Origin: Eubacterium sp.
GTDB taxonomy: Bacteria > Bacillota > Clostridia > Lachnospirales > CAG-274
Direction: 5' to 3'
Assembly: GCA_020859645.1 (NCBI GenBank)
Contig: JAJBVU010000040.1
Span: 1-9,392 of the forward strand
DNA: 9,392 bases
Positions 1 through 7,740 of the stretch are shown in pieces. The translations under genes and the position numbers were made by a program. Numbering within the stretch: the stretch's first letter is position 1; every line of letters starts with the position of its first letter. Under the pieces are notes generated by a model that saw only the letters and a list, made by a program, of their open reading frames with translations, was not told the origin of the DNA and did not search any database.

Positions 1-81
1 GGACGATATTTGTATATCTTTCATATATTTCAATCTCTATGTTTATCGGCACGTTTTATAGTATTTTTCATCTAATTTCAC

Positions 82-109
82 TTGAAATATATTGCTTAAG
101 TGGTATAAT
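82..109 (+). promoter_or_regulatory. Promoter of the ABC transporter operon
   Basis: TTGAAA at 82-87 and TATAAT at 104-109 are separated by 16 bp. A TG one base upstream of the -10 box (101-102) makes it an extended -10 site. Transcription would start near 116, leaving a leader of about 40 nt before the TTG start at 156. The AT-rich stretch 1-81 contains no gene I can support. Confidence 0.7.
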
Positions 110-155
110 ATAAAATAGTGTTTTCAGAAAAATTTAGGTTAAGGAGTGAATAACT

Positions 156-1283
156 TTGATTGAAATAAAAAATCTGACTAAAAGATTTGGGAAGATTACC
201 GCTGTTGACAACATAAGCTTTACTGTTAATGACGGCGAAATTGTGGGCTTTTTGGGGCCTAACGGCGCAGGAAAATCCACCACTATGAATATGATGACGG
301 GCTTTATTTCTTCAACAGAGGGCAGTGTCACCATTGACGGCTATGATATTTTGGAAGAGCCTGAAAAGGCTAAAAAGCGTATAGGCTATCTGCCGGAAAT
401 TCCCCCTGTATACCCCGATATGACGGTCAGCGAATATCTTGATTTTGTCTGTGACCTTAAAAAGGTGAAAAAAAGCGAAAGAAAGGAAATGCTTCAGGAA
501 ATTTTGGAAAATGTAAGGCTTGTTGAGGTAAAGAACAGGCTCATTAAGAACCTTTCAAAGGGCTACCGCCAAAGGGTGGGGCTTGCTCAGGCTCTTGTAG
601 GCAGACCGGGAACACTTATTTTAGACGAGCCTACGGTAGGTCTTGACCCCAGACAGGTTTTGGAAATGAGAGACGTAATTAAAACCTTGGGCGAAAAGCA
701 TACGGTTATTTTAAGCTCTCACATTTTGCAGGAGGTCAGTGCCGTATGCAGCAGAGTTATTATCATAAATAAGGGTAAAATCGCAGCCAACGGAGACAGC
801 AGCGACCTTTCAGACGCAGCTGTGGGCAGCAAGATTTCTTTGGAAATCAAGGGCGAAAAAGAAGCTGTTGAACAGGCTTTCTCTGACCTTGAATACATCG
901 AAAGCCTTGAAATTTCGGAAAAGGGCGAAAACCTCGAGGTTAAGCTCAGCGGTGCCGAGGGCGCCGACATAAGAGAAGCTGTTTTCAAAATCTGTGCCGA
1001 TAACGGGCTTGTGGTTTTGGAAATGAAGAACGACGACTTAAGCCTTGAAGAAATATTTATGCGTGCAGTCAGCGGAAGCGACGAGGAAGCGGCTCTTGAA
1101 AAAGAAAGACAGGCTATTTCCGCAGAGACGCAGGCTCAAGTTGAAGCACAGACCTCAGAAGAAGCGGAAGCCGATGAGGAAGGCTTTGACTATATTGCCG
1201 ATAATGCCGAAATAATAACGGCTGAAGCTGACGAAGCCGAAAACGCTGAAGAAGAGGAAGAAACGGAGGGCGATTTGGAATGA
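156..1283 (+). CDS. ABC-2 type transporter ATP-binding protein (GldA/CcmA-like) with acidic C-terminal tail
   Basis: This is the cytoplasmic ATPase that would drive the membrane permease encoded next. Visible motifs are Walker A GPNGAGKST (residues 34-42), the signature LSKGYRQR (133-139 region; the KGYRQR form is usual for DrrA/GldA-like ABC-2 ATPases rather than LSGGQ), Walker B with D157/E158 and the switch histidine H189. The start is TTG, chosen because AAGGAG at 141-146 lies 9 nt upstream and no in-frame ATG gives a full N-terminus. The ABC domain and its C-terminal subdomain end near residue 306. The last 69 residues are a low-complexity Glu/Ala/Asp-rich tail that is not part of the usual family. 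The stop overlaps the permease start (ATGA), so the two are translationally coupled. The substrate cannot be told from sequence. Confidence 0.93.
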   Translation: MIEIKNLTKRFGKITAVDNISFTVNDGEIVGFLGPNGAGKSTTMNMMTGFISSTEGSVTIDGYDILEEPEKAKKRIGYLPEIPPVYPDMTVSEYLDFVCDLKKVKKSERKEMLQEILENVRLVEVKNRLIKNLSKGYRQRVGLAQALVGRPGTLILDEPTVGLDPRQVLEMRDVIKTLGEKHTVILSSHILQEVSAVCSRVIIINKGKIAANGDSSDLSDAAVGSKISLEIKGEKEAVEQAFSDLEYIESLEISEKGENLEVKLSGAEGADIREAVFKICADNGLVVLEMKNDDLSLEEIFMRAVSGSDEEAALEKERQAISAETQAQVEAQTSEEAEADEEGFDYIADNAEIITAEADEAENAEEEEETEGDLE

Positions 1284-2143
1284 CGGCTGTTTTTAAAAAA
1301 GAAATAAGAACATATTTCAACACCTTAACAGGCTATGTATTTTTGGGCTTTTTTGTTGCCATAACGGGAATATATTTCCTTATTAATAATATGTCTACAG
1401 GGGATTTAAACTATGCAAGCACTCTTGCAGGCTCTCTTATGCTGTTTTGGATACTTATACCAATTCTTACAATGAGACTTTTTGCGGAAGAAGCAAGACA
1501 AAAAACAGACCAGCTTCTTTTGACCTCACCTGTGGGGGTTTGGGGAATAGTTTTGGGAAAATTCCTTGCGGCAGGGGTTTTGTTTATTTTCGGCGTAATA
1601 ATTACGGCGATTTTCCCCTTTATTTTAAGCCGTTTCGGCACAATTGCCATAGCGGAAACCGTTAATGTAATGTTCGGCTATGTGCTTTTAGGGCTTGCTC
1701 TTATTGCAGTGGGCATTTACATTTCGTCACTGACAGATAATCAGATTGTGGCTGCTGCGGCTACCTTTGCGGCTCTTTTCGTTTTATTTATGATAGACAG
1801 CTTTACGGCTGAAATGCCCATTACAGCGGCTTCATCACTTGTTTTCGCCTTTCTGCTTGTTATTTTGGCGGCGGCTGTTCTCTGGTCCTCAGTTAAAAAC
1901 CTGTGGGCAAGCCTTGTTTTTGCCATAATTTTGGGCTTCGGAGTGTTTATTGTTTACAGAATAGACCCTTCTCTTTTTGACGGTCTTATTTCTAAATTTT
2001 TCGGTTGGTTTTCAATGATTGAACGTTTTGAAAACTTTTACTCAGGCGTTTTCTCACTTGCAGACACCGTATATTATTTAAGCTTTGCTTTTGTGTTTAT
2101 CTATCTTACGGTAAACAGAGTTGAAAAGCGCAGATGGGCTTAA
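1280..2143 (+). CDS. ABC-2 type transporter permease (GldF-like)
   Basis: This is an integral membrane subunit of 287 residues. Hydrophobic segments lie at about 17-36, 51-67, 86-116 (long), 130-151, 156-172, 185-204, 209-226 and 260-280. The cytoplasmic stretch EEARQKTDQLLLTSPV (70-85) is the conserved ABC-2 permease motif after the second membrane segment, and the C-terminal ERFENFYSGVFSLAD pattern is typical of GldF-like permeases. The start overlaps the ATPase stop by four bases, and GGAGGG at 1265-1270 supplies the ribosome site. With the ATPase before it and the GldG-like protein after it, it should form the membrane core of one complex. The substrate is unknown; gliding is not implied, since these genes are common in non-gliding Clostridia. 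Confidence 0.9.
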   Translation: MTAVFKKEIRTYFNTLTGYVFLGFFVAITGIYFLINNMSTGDLNYASTLAGSLMLFWILIPILTMRLFAEEARQKTDQLLLTSPVGVWGIVLGKFLAAGVLFIFGVIITAIFPFILSRFGTIAIAETVNVMFGYVLLGLALIAVGIYISSLTDNQIVAAAATFAALFVLFMIDSFTAEMPITAASSLVFAFLLVILAAAVLWSSVKNLWASLVFAIILGFGVFIVYRIDPSLFDGLISKFFGWFSMIERFENFYSGVFSLADTVYYLSFAFVFIYLTVNRVEKRRWA

Positions 2144-2158
2144 GGAGGAAAAGGGACT

Positions 2159-3580
2159 ATGAAAATATTCAGTGATAAAAGATTTAGATACGGAACATAT
2201 TCAACCCTTTCGGCTTTGGTGGTTATTGCCATAGCTGTGGTTGTAAACCTTATTGCAGGCAAAATTAATTATAAAAAGGACCTGACCCCCAATGCGGTTT
2301 TTGCCATTACAGACGAAACAAAAAGCGTTCTCGACGGTCTTGAAGATGACGTAACGATTTACGCCCTTTATCAGACAGGTCAGGAGGACTCTGTTATAAC
2401 ACAGATTTTGGATCAGTATGACAACGCTTCGGGAAAGATTAAAACAGAGACGAAGGATCCTGTTCTTTATCCCCAGTTTGTGGAAAAATATACAGACGGC
2501 GGAAGCATTTCCACAGGCAGTCTCATCGTTGAAAGCGGCGACAGATATAAGGTTGTTCCTGTCAGTGATTTGTATAATACGGGAACGGACTATCTCACAG
2601 GCGAAAGCAAAAACGAGGTAACAGCGGAAGCCAAAATTACAGGGGCTATTCAGTATGTAACTGCGGACAGCCTGCCTGTAATTTATGCCGTAACAGGTCA
2701 CAATGAAATGACCCTTTCCGACTTAGGCTCAGACCTGGCTGACAAGCTTGAAACAGCCAATATTGAGGTCAGAGATTTAAACCTTTTTGACGAGGACATT
2801 CCCGAGGACTGTGCCATATTAATGCTTACAACGCCTCAGACAGACTATACCGCAGATGAAGCGGAAAAGGTTAAAAAATATTTGGCGGCTGACGGCAGAG
2901 CCTTGTTTATGGTAGACTATCAGTATAATACCTTTGAAAATTTAGACAGCATTTTGGCTGACTACGGCTTGTCTTTGAATAATCCCATTATTTTCGAAGC
3001 GGACGCAAACTATCAGTATCAAAACTATCCTACGGCGATTTTGCCCGATATAGCTATTCATGACGCAACTGAGGGACTTTCTCAAATTCGAGTTCTTCTG
3101 ACAACGGCTTACGGAATAACCCAGACAGCGGATAAAAGAGTGGCAACCACCGTTGAACCTCTTCTTTCAACCTCTGCTTCTGCTTTTGGCAAAAACACCG
3201 AGGACGAAACAATAACTATGCAGGAGGGCGATACAGCAGGCCCCTTTGACGTAGCGGTAGCTGTCACCGACAGCACATACACCGACACACAGCACATAAC
3301 AAAGCTTGTGGTTTGCTCAGGCTATTATTACCTTCTCTTCGCTCAGGCTGATGCCCTTGTCAGCGGAGGAAACTCGGACTTTATTGAAGGCTGTATAAAG
3401 TGGCTCAACGATAAAACAGACTATGAAAGTGTAAGCATTCGTTCAAAATCATTGGAAAACGACACGTTCTACACAGACTATGCTCAGTATGAAAGAGTTA
3501 AATATATCTGCGTAATCATTTTGCCCCTGTTTATAATAGGCTACGGCTTTGTGATTTGGCTTTCAAGGAGGAATAAATAA
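2159..3580 (+). CDS. GldG-family ABC transporter auxiliary protein
   Basis: This 473-residue protein has a membrane segment near residues 12-36, a large extracytoplasmic region and a second membrane segment at about 449-468 followed by a short basic tail (SRRNK). The layout matches the GldG / ABC_transp_aux family. The conserved core includes VIYAVTGHNE (GHNE at 180-183), matching the family's tGHgE motif, followed by a Rossmann-like stretch ending in LMLTTPQTDY and ALFMVDY. AGGAGG at 2143-2148 lies 10 nt before the ATG and overlaps the permease stop. In related systems this subunit is cotranscribed with the ATPase and permease and is thought to be an accessory of the exporter complex; its biochemical role is not established. 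Confidence 0.88.
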   Translation: MKIFSDKRFRYGTYSTLSALVVIAIAVVVNLIAGKINYKKDLTPNAVFAITDETKSVLDGLEDDVTIYALYQTGQEDSVITQILDQYDNASGKIKTETKDPVLYPQFVEKYTDGGSISTGSLIVESGDRYKVVPVSDLYNTGTDYLTGESKNEVTAEAKITGAIQYVTADSLPVIYAVTGHNEMTLSDLGSDLADKLETANIEVRDLNLFDEDIPEDCAILMLTTPQTDYTADEAEKVKKYLAADGRALFMVDYQYNTFENLDSILADYGLSLNNPIIFEADANYQYQNYPTAILPDIAIHDATEGLSQIRVLLTTAYGITQTADKRVATTVEPLLSTSASAFGKNTEDETITMQEGDTAGPFDVAVAVTDSTYTDTQHITKLVVCSGYYYLLFAQADALVSGGNSDFIEGCIKWLNDKTDYESVSIRSKSLENDTFYTDYAQYERVKYICVIILPLFIIGYGFVIWLSRRNK

Positions 3581-5040
3581 TGAAGAAAAAGCTCCCCGCA
3601 CTTTTGGGGCTGGCGGTTCTCCTTGTGGTTCTTGCGGCGGTATATTTTCTTTGGGGTTCGGGAGAAGGTGACGAAACCGCCGAGGTTGAAGAGCAGACGG
3701 AAGAAAGCCAAAGCTTCAGCTTTGTTTTTAACATAGACGAAAGCGTAGGTCTTTCACAGGTCAGGGCTGAGAGAATTTCTCTGCCCGAAGGCTGCGGCGT
3801 AAGCGAAAGCATTGACGCCGGCGATAAGGAAATGCTTGTATATTTGGACGGCAGCAGCTGGTATATTAAGGGCTATGAGGACTGTCCCTTAAGCGACGAT
3901 ATGCAGACATATTTGGACGGCTTCTATTCACTTTATGCAAACACTGAACTTAAGGAGCATGAGGGGCTTGAGGAATACGGCCTTGCGGAGCCCTGTCTTA
4001 AGCTCTATGCAGCCTATGATGACGGTTCAGATATGGTTCTTTCCGTAGGTAACCAAACTGCCGACAAGCTTGGCTTTTATGTAGGTGTGTCAGGCTCAGA
4101 CAGTGTGTTTATAGTTTCCAACACCAATATTTCAAAGTATTTTTACGGCTTCAACGAGCTTATGGATAAGACTCTGCCAACTTTGAATTTGGAGGAAATA
4201 ACCTTTGCCACAGTTATGAACTTCGAGACGGACGAAAGCCTTATTATAACCTATGACAGCAGCAACGAAAGCTCCGCCGCCGAGGGCAACAGCTTAACCA
4301 CACTTATGCTTAAAAGCCCCGTAAACGGCTTGACGGTTTACCCCTATAATTTAGAAACTACTATTTTAAGCGGCTTTTCTTATCTTAAGCTTTTGGACAT
4401 TGTTGAAATAAACGCCGAAAATTTGGCTCAGTACGGGCTTGAACAGCCTGTTTATGAGCTGACTTTTAAGGATACAGAGAATACGTTCTCCCTCGATATA
4501 GGCAGCTTAGCCGATGACGAGCATTATTACTGCAAGACACCGGACAGCAATACGGTTTATCTGACCTATAAAGCCGGAGTTGAGCCTGCGGTAAACTATA
4601 ATATTTATGAATTTACAGAGAGATTTGTAAACCTTCAATACCGCAGAAATGTTGAAAGCGTAAATATAAGCGTTTTAAACGGAGAGGAATATGTCTTGGA
4701 GTTCGGAGAGGATAATGTCAACAAAGAAGGCGTTGACAACAGAGTGGCAAGCCTTAACGGAAGAGAATATGACAGAGTGGATATTTCCGACTTTTATCAG
4801 CTTTTAACAGGCATAACTTTTGAAAGAATTGAGGAAAACGCCGCAGTGGAGGGCGAAGCCGCCCTTGTTATAAGCTATAAGCTTCTTGACGGAACGGAAA
4901 GCACAGACAGATATTATAACTATGACTCAAACTATTATATAGTTGAGAAAAACGGCGGAAACACCGGCTTTGTGGTAAGTAAAAGCTATTTAAGCAGAAT
5001 GCTTGATATGGCAGCTGAGCTTTCACAGGAGGAAGAATAA
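3580..5040 (+). CDS. DUF4340 domain-containing membrane-anchored protein
   Basis: This 486-residue protein has a basic N-terminus (MKKK) and one hydrophobic segment at about 5-25, which would anchor it with the rest outside the membrane. An acidic linker (about 29-45) follows. There are two related blocks: one around YGLAEP (133-138), followed by strand-like sequence with VGNQTADKLGFYVG, and one around YGLEQP (285-290), followed by a similar IGSLADDEHYYC stretch. The repeated YGLxxP block is the mark of DUF4340 proteins. The start overlaps the GldG stop by one base (TAATG), and AAGGAGG at 3565-3571 is the ribosome site. As the last gene of the operon it is probably a partner of the GldG-like subunit; no enzymatic residue is evident and the function is unknown. 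Confidence 0.87.
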   Translation: MKKKLPALLGLAVLLVVLAAVYFLWGSGEGDETAEVEEQTEESQSFSFVFNIDESVGLSQVRAERISLPEGCGVSESIDAGDKEMLVYLDGSSWYIKGYEDCPLSDDMQTYLDGFYSLYANTELKEHEGLEEYGLAEPCLKLYAAYDDGSDMVLSVGNQTADKLGFYVGVSGSDSVFIVSNTNISKYFYGFNELMDKTLPTLNLEEITFATVMNFETDESLIITYDSSNESSAAEGNSLTTLMLKSPVNGLTVYPYNLETTILSGFSYLKLLDIVEINAENLAQYGLEQPVYELTFKDTENTFSLDIGSLADDEHYYCKTPDSNTVYLTYKAGVEPAVNYNIYEFTERFVNLQYRRNVESVNISVLNGEEYVLEFGEDNVNKEGVDNRVASLNGREYDRVDISDFYQLLTGITFERIEENAAVEGEAALVISYKLLDGTESTDRYYNYDSNYYIVEKNGGNTGFVVSKSYLSRMLDMAAELSQEEE

Positions 5041-5110
5041 AATTTCCGGCAGTCTGCAGCTTTGACAGGATTAAAACACTTCAGACTAACAAATAAACAT
5101 TTTTAAACAA

Positions 5111-5141
5111 AAAAGAACTCCTCATTTCGGGGAGTTCTTTT
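5111..5141. terminator. Bidirectional intrinsic terminator
   Basis: An 11-bp perfect stem, AAAAGAACTCC (5111-5121) with GGAGTTCTTTT (5131-5141), ends in T-rich sequence on both strands. The loop can close further by a T-G and a C-G pair. It lies 70 bases after the DUF4340 stop, ending the ABC operon on the plus strand. It also lies just beyond the 3' end of the tRNA-Ser gene, ending that unit on the minus strand. Confidence 0.88.
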
Positions 5142-5162
5142 CAATGAGAAAAAATATTAAAA

Positions 5163-5249
5163 CGGAGACGATGGGATTCGAACCCATGAGCCCAAAAAGG
5201 GCTACTTGATTTCGAGTCAAGCTCGTTATGACCACTTCGATACGTCTCC
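5163..5249 (-). tRNA. tRNA-Ser(CGA)
   Basis: Read on the minus strand, the acceptor stem pairs GGAGACG with CGTCTCC. The anticodon loop is CTCGAAA (anticodon CGA, reading UCG) on a CTTGA/TCAAG stem. The long variable arm AGCCC-TTTTT-GGGCT is the class II mark of tRNA-Ser, the T arm contains GGTTCGAATCC, and the discriminator base is G. CCA is not encoded; GTT occupies that position. It follows tRNA-Leu(TAG) by 12 bases in the same unit. Confidence 0.95.
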
Positions 5250-5261
5250 AAATAAGATACG

Positions 5262-5342
5262 TGCGGATAACAGGACTTGAACCTGCACTCACGAAGAACC
5301 GGATTCTAAGTCCGGCGCGTCTGCCAATTCCGCCATATCCGC
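5262..5342 (-). tRNA. tRNA-Leu(TAG)
   Basis: On the minus strand the acceptor GCGGATA pairs with TATCCGC. The D arm reads TGGCGGAATTGGCAGACGC, typical of bacterial tRNA-Leu. The anticodon loop is CTTAGAA (anticodon TAG) on a CCGGA/TCCGG stem, the variable arm is short for class II, the T arm holds GGTTCAAGTCC, and the discriminator is A. CCA is not encoded (CGT follows). It is the first gene of a two-tRNA unit with tRNA-Ser(CGA). Confidence 0.94.
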
Positions 5343-5354
5343 CTACAGTTTACC

Positions 5355-5383
5355 ATTATACATTAAAGCTTTTAAAAAGTCAA
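5355..5383 (-). promoter_or_regulatory. Promoter of the tRNA-Leu(TAG)/tRNA-Ser(CGA) unit
   Basis: On the minus strand TTGACT (5378-5383) and TATAAT (5355-5360) are spaced by 17 bp, and the tRNA-Leu 5' end follows 12 bases downstream of the -10 box. Confidence 0.8.
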
Positions 5384-5415
5384 TGAAAAGTTTTTAAAGG
5401 CTCAAACGGCAAAGA

Positions 5416-5445
5416 AAAAGAGCCTAATGATTTTCAGGCTCTTTT
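5416..5445 (-). terminator. Terminator of tRNA-Leu(CAA)
   Basis: A 10-bp stem, AAAAGAGCCT (5416-5425) with AGGCTCTTTT (5436-5445), has a 10-nt loop and lies 4 bases beyond the tRNA 3' end. On the minus strand a T-rich tail follows. It separates this tRNA from the next unit. Confidence 0.85.
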
Positions 5446-5449
5446 GAGC

Positions 5450-5533
5450 TGCCGACAGTGGGACTCGAACCCACACACCGGTTAAGATAACAGATTTTGA
5501 GTCTGTCGCGTCTGCCAATTCCGCCATGTCGGC
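5450..5533 (-). tRNA. tRNA-Leu(CAA)
   Basis: On the minus strand the acceptor GCCGACA pairs with TGTCGGC. The D arm is nearly the same as in the neighbouring tRNA-Leu(TAG). The anticodon loop is CTCAAAA (anticodon CAA, reading UUG) on an ACAGA/TCTGT stem, the variable arm is long and class II, the T arm has GGTTCGAGTCC, and the discriminator is A. CCA is not encoded. It is a single-gene unit with its own promoter and terminator. Confidence 0.95.
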
Positions 5534-5553
5534 AAAACAACTCAACAAAGGAT

Positions 5554-5582
5554 ATTTTAACAGATTTTAACCCCGATGTCAA
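5554..5582 (-). promoter_or_regulatory. Promoter of tRNA-Leu(CAA)
   Basis: On the minus strand TTGACA (5577-5582) and TAAAAT (5554-5559) are 17 bp apart, about 20 bases upstream of the tRNA 5' end. The 249 bases between this tRNA and cca hold this promoter and the divergent cca promoter; I see no gene there. Confidence 0.8.
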
Positions 5583-5714
5583 TAGCCAAAAAACACACTT
5601 TTTAAAAATCTTTACTAAACGAGTCTTTATTACATAATAAGCAAAGGCAAGCTGTTAAAGGGCGGGTAAGGCGGAGCCTATAACTTTGTTTGAAATTGTT
5701 TGCTCATATTTTTC

Positions 5715-5744
5715 TTGACAGCCCTTATTTAACGGCGTTATAAT
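5715..5744 (+). promoter_or_regulatory. Promoter of the cca-SDR operon
   Basis: TTGACA (5715-5720) and TATAAT (5739-5744) are 18 bp apart, giving a start near 5751 and a leader of about 30 nt before the cca ATG. Confidence 0.8.
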
Positions 5745-5782
5745 TAAAAAAATAAAAACTAAAGCAAACAGGCAGGTTTAAA

Positions 5783-6964
5783 ATGAAGCTTAACAAAGAT
5801 GTGATATATATACTGAACAGCCTGCAGGAGGCAGGCTTTGAGGGGTTTGTTGTGGGCGGATGCGTCAGAGATTTTTTAATGGGGCTTGACCCCCACGACT
5901 ACGACATAACCACAAACGCCCTTCCTTTAGATATAAAGAAAATTTTCCCCCGAACCGTTGACACAGGCATAAAGCACGGCACTGTAACAGTTCTTGTGGG
6001 AAAGCGGAGCTATGAGGTGACAACCTACAGAGTTGACGGTGAATATAAGGACGGCCGCCACCCGGAAGAGGTTGTATTCGTACAGGACATAGAAAAGGAT
6101 TTAAGCCGACGGGATTTTTGTATGAACGCCATAGCCTACAGCCCGAAAGAGGGCTATATCGACCCCTTCGGAGGAAGAGATGATATAAAATCGGGCATAA
6201 TAAAAGGGGTAGGAGATCCCAATCTGAGATTTAACGAGGACGCCTTGAGAATGTTAAGGGCTGTCCGCTTTTCGGCGCAGCTGGGCTTTAAAATAGAAGA
6301 CAACACATATGAAGCCCTTAAGAAGAATGCGGAGCTTATTAAAAATGTCAGTATGGAAAGAGTGGCTGCGGAGCTTCTCAGGCTTCTCTGCAGCAGTCAC
6401 TGCGAAAGGGCTGACCTTCTCTGCTCAACCAATTTGGGGGATTACTGCGTGCCGGAAATTACGGCTGCCCTAAGAAAAAGGGGAGAGGAAATAATTCCTG
6501 TTTTGAAAAATGCTTACGAAAAAGGTTTTGTTAATGAAGAAATTGCTTTAGCCGCTGTTTTGGCAAAGGACCCCAACCCCCTAAAGGCTCTGAAGGACCT
6601 TAAGCTTTCCAACAGGCTTATTGACAATGCAGCAGCACTCATTAAATTTTATGACTTTGACCTTAAAACAGGCGAATATGAGCTGAGAAAGCTCTACAGC
6701 ACTTTGGGAGATTTGGTTTTTGAGCTTTTAAACCTTAAGGAAGCAAAGGGCGAGGACGTTTCAGCTGCCTTTGAATTTTTAAAAGGCGAAAAAAGGCTGA
6801 CAAAAAAAGACCTTTCCGTAAATGGACGAGACCTTATGTCTTTGGGTTTAAAGGGCAGGCAAATAGGGGCTGCTGAGGAAGGACTTTTGGATATGATTTT
6901 GAGAGATCCCAACCTAAACGAAAAAGATATGCTTTTAAAGGAGGCTTTAAAATGGCTGCGCTGA
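5783..6964 (+). CDS. cca: CCA tRNA nucleotidyltransferase
   Basis: This class II nucleotidyltransferase adds or repairs the 3' CCA of tRNAs from CTP and ATP in the cytoplasm. Motifs are GGCVRD (residues 25-30), the metal-binding pair D39/D41 in HDYDITT, the flexible-loop region around RRD (109-111) followed by FCMNAIAY, and the nucleotide-selecting helix region NEDALRMLRAVRF. At 393 residues it is on the short side for the family, and I see no HD phosphohydrolase domain. The ATG follows a weak GGCAGG ribosome site (5771-5776). The gene overlaps the SDR start by 13 bases. All three tRNA genes beside it lack encoded CCA, so the enzyme is required for their maturation here. Whether it adds the full CCA or only part cannot be settled by eye. 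Confidence 0.93.
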   Translation: MKLNKDVIYILNSLQEAGFEGFVVGGCVRDFLMGLDPHDYDITTNALPLDIKKIFPRTVDTGIKHGTVTVLVGKRSYEVTTYRVDGEYKDGRHPEEVVFVQDIEKDLSRRDFCMNAIAYSPKEGYIDPFGGRDDIKSGIIKGVGDPNLRFNEDALRMLRAVRFSAQLGFKIEDNTYEALKKNAELIKNVSMERVAAELLRLLCSSHCERADLLCSTNLGDYCVPEITAALRKRGEEIIPVLKNAYEKGFVNEEIALAAVLAKDPNPLKALKDLKLSNRLIDNAAALIKFYDFDLKTGEYELRKLYSTLGDLVFELLNLKEAKGEDVSAAFEFLKGEKRLTKKDLSVNGRDLMSLGLKGRQIGAAEEGLLDMILRDPNLNEKDMLLKEALKWLR

Positions 6965-7728
6965 TAACGGGAGCAAGCGGAGGAATAGGCTGTTATATGG
7001 CGAAAACACTGTCGGAAATGGGCTTTGAGGTTATTTTGGCTGCCAGAAGCGTCGATAAGCTTGAAGCTTTGGCAAAAACACTGCCCAATAAAGCGGAGGT
7101 TTTCGGAGCGGATTTGTCAAAGCCGGAAGAGTGCAAAGGGCTTTATGAAAAGCTTAAGGGCAGAAAAATTGAGGTTTTAATCAATAATGCAGGCTTCGGT
7201 GAGTTTGCGTCCTTTGCCGACGGTGATTTGGATACACAGCTTAATATGATAGACCTTAATGTTAAGGCGGTTCATATTCTGACAAAGCTTTTTTTGAAGG
7301 ATTTTAAGGAAAAAGGCTACGGCTATATTTTGAATGTGGCAAGCCTTGCGGCATTTCTTCCGGGGCCTATGATGGCGTCATATTACGCAGGAAAAGCCTA
7401 TGTTTACAGGCTTACTATGGCAATAAGGGAGGAACTGAGGAGGGAAGGCTCGCCTGTTTACGCCGGGGTTCTCTGCCCGGGGCCTGTTTCTACGGGGTTT
7501 AACAAAAGAGCAGGGGTTCGCTTTGCCACTAAGGGCATAGACCCGGAATACTGTGCAAAATACGCCGTTGAAAAAATGTTTGAGGAAAAGGCGGTTATTA
7601 TTCCCGGAAGGGCTGAAAAGCTTCTGCCCCTTTTGACTAAGCTTTCACCTGTTAACTGGCAGATGTTCTTCTGCGGTGAATTTCAAAAGAAAAAGGGGCA
7701 GGGGGTTGACAAAAACGGGGAGTTGTAA
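6952..7728 (+). CDS. SDR family NAD(P)-dependent oxidoreductase
   Basis: This 258-residue protein is a classical short-chain dehydrogenase/reductase of normal length. The cofactor-binding TGASGGIG is at residues 6-13 and NNAG at 78-81. The catalytic set is N103, S131, Y144 and K148 (YYAGK), and the PGPVSTGF motif follows the active site. It resembles the DltE/YqjQ-like group; the substrate is unknown. The ATG is set by AAAGGAGG at 6937-6944, 7 nt upstream, and overlaps the end of cca, so the two genes form an operon. The last codons double as the antitoxin-1 promoter: the -35 box lies in the codons for Val-Asp-Lys and the -10 box starts right after the TAA stop. The first terminator downstream is the one inside the antitoxin-1 RNA, so operon transcripts probably end there. 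Confidence 0.92.
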   Translation: MAALITGASGGIGCYMAKTLSEMGFEVILAARSVDKLEALAKTLPNKAEVFGADLSKPEECKGLYEKLKGRKIEVLINNAGFGEFASFADGDLDTQLNMIDLNVKAVHILTKLFLKDFKEKGYGYILNVASLAAFLPGPMMASYYAGKAYVYRLTMAIREELRREGSPVYAGVLCPGPVSTGFNKRAGVRFATKGIDPEYCAKYAVEKMFEEKAVIIPGRAEKLLPLLTKLSPVNWQMFFCGEFQKKKGQGVDKNGEL

Positions 7729-7734
7729 TATAAT
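7706..7734 (+). promoter_or_regulatory. Antitoxin-1 promoter
   Basis: A perfect consensus TTGACA (7706-7711), 17-bp spacer and TATAAT (7729-7734). The -35 box and spacer lie inside the SDR coding sequence. The predicted start is near 7741. Confidence 0.85.
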
Positions 7735-7740
7735 AATCTT

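Noticed and set aside
146..163. GTG at 146 as ATPase start
   Set aside because: It is out of frame and meets a stop after five codons. TTG at 156 is in frame with good ribosome-site spacing.
134..334. Minus-strand frame over the start of the ATPase gene
   Set aside because: It is a shadow of the ATPase coding frame without its own ribosome site.
5640..5705. Possible inverted repeat between AGCAAA and TTTGCT upstream of the cca promoter
   Set aside because: The arms are short, far apart and imperfectly continued, so no functional claim is warranted.
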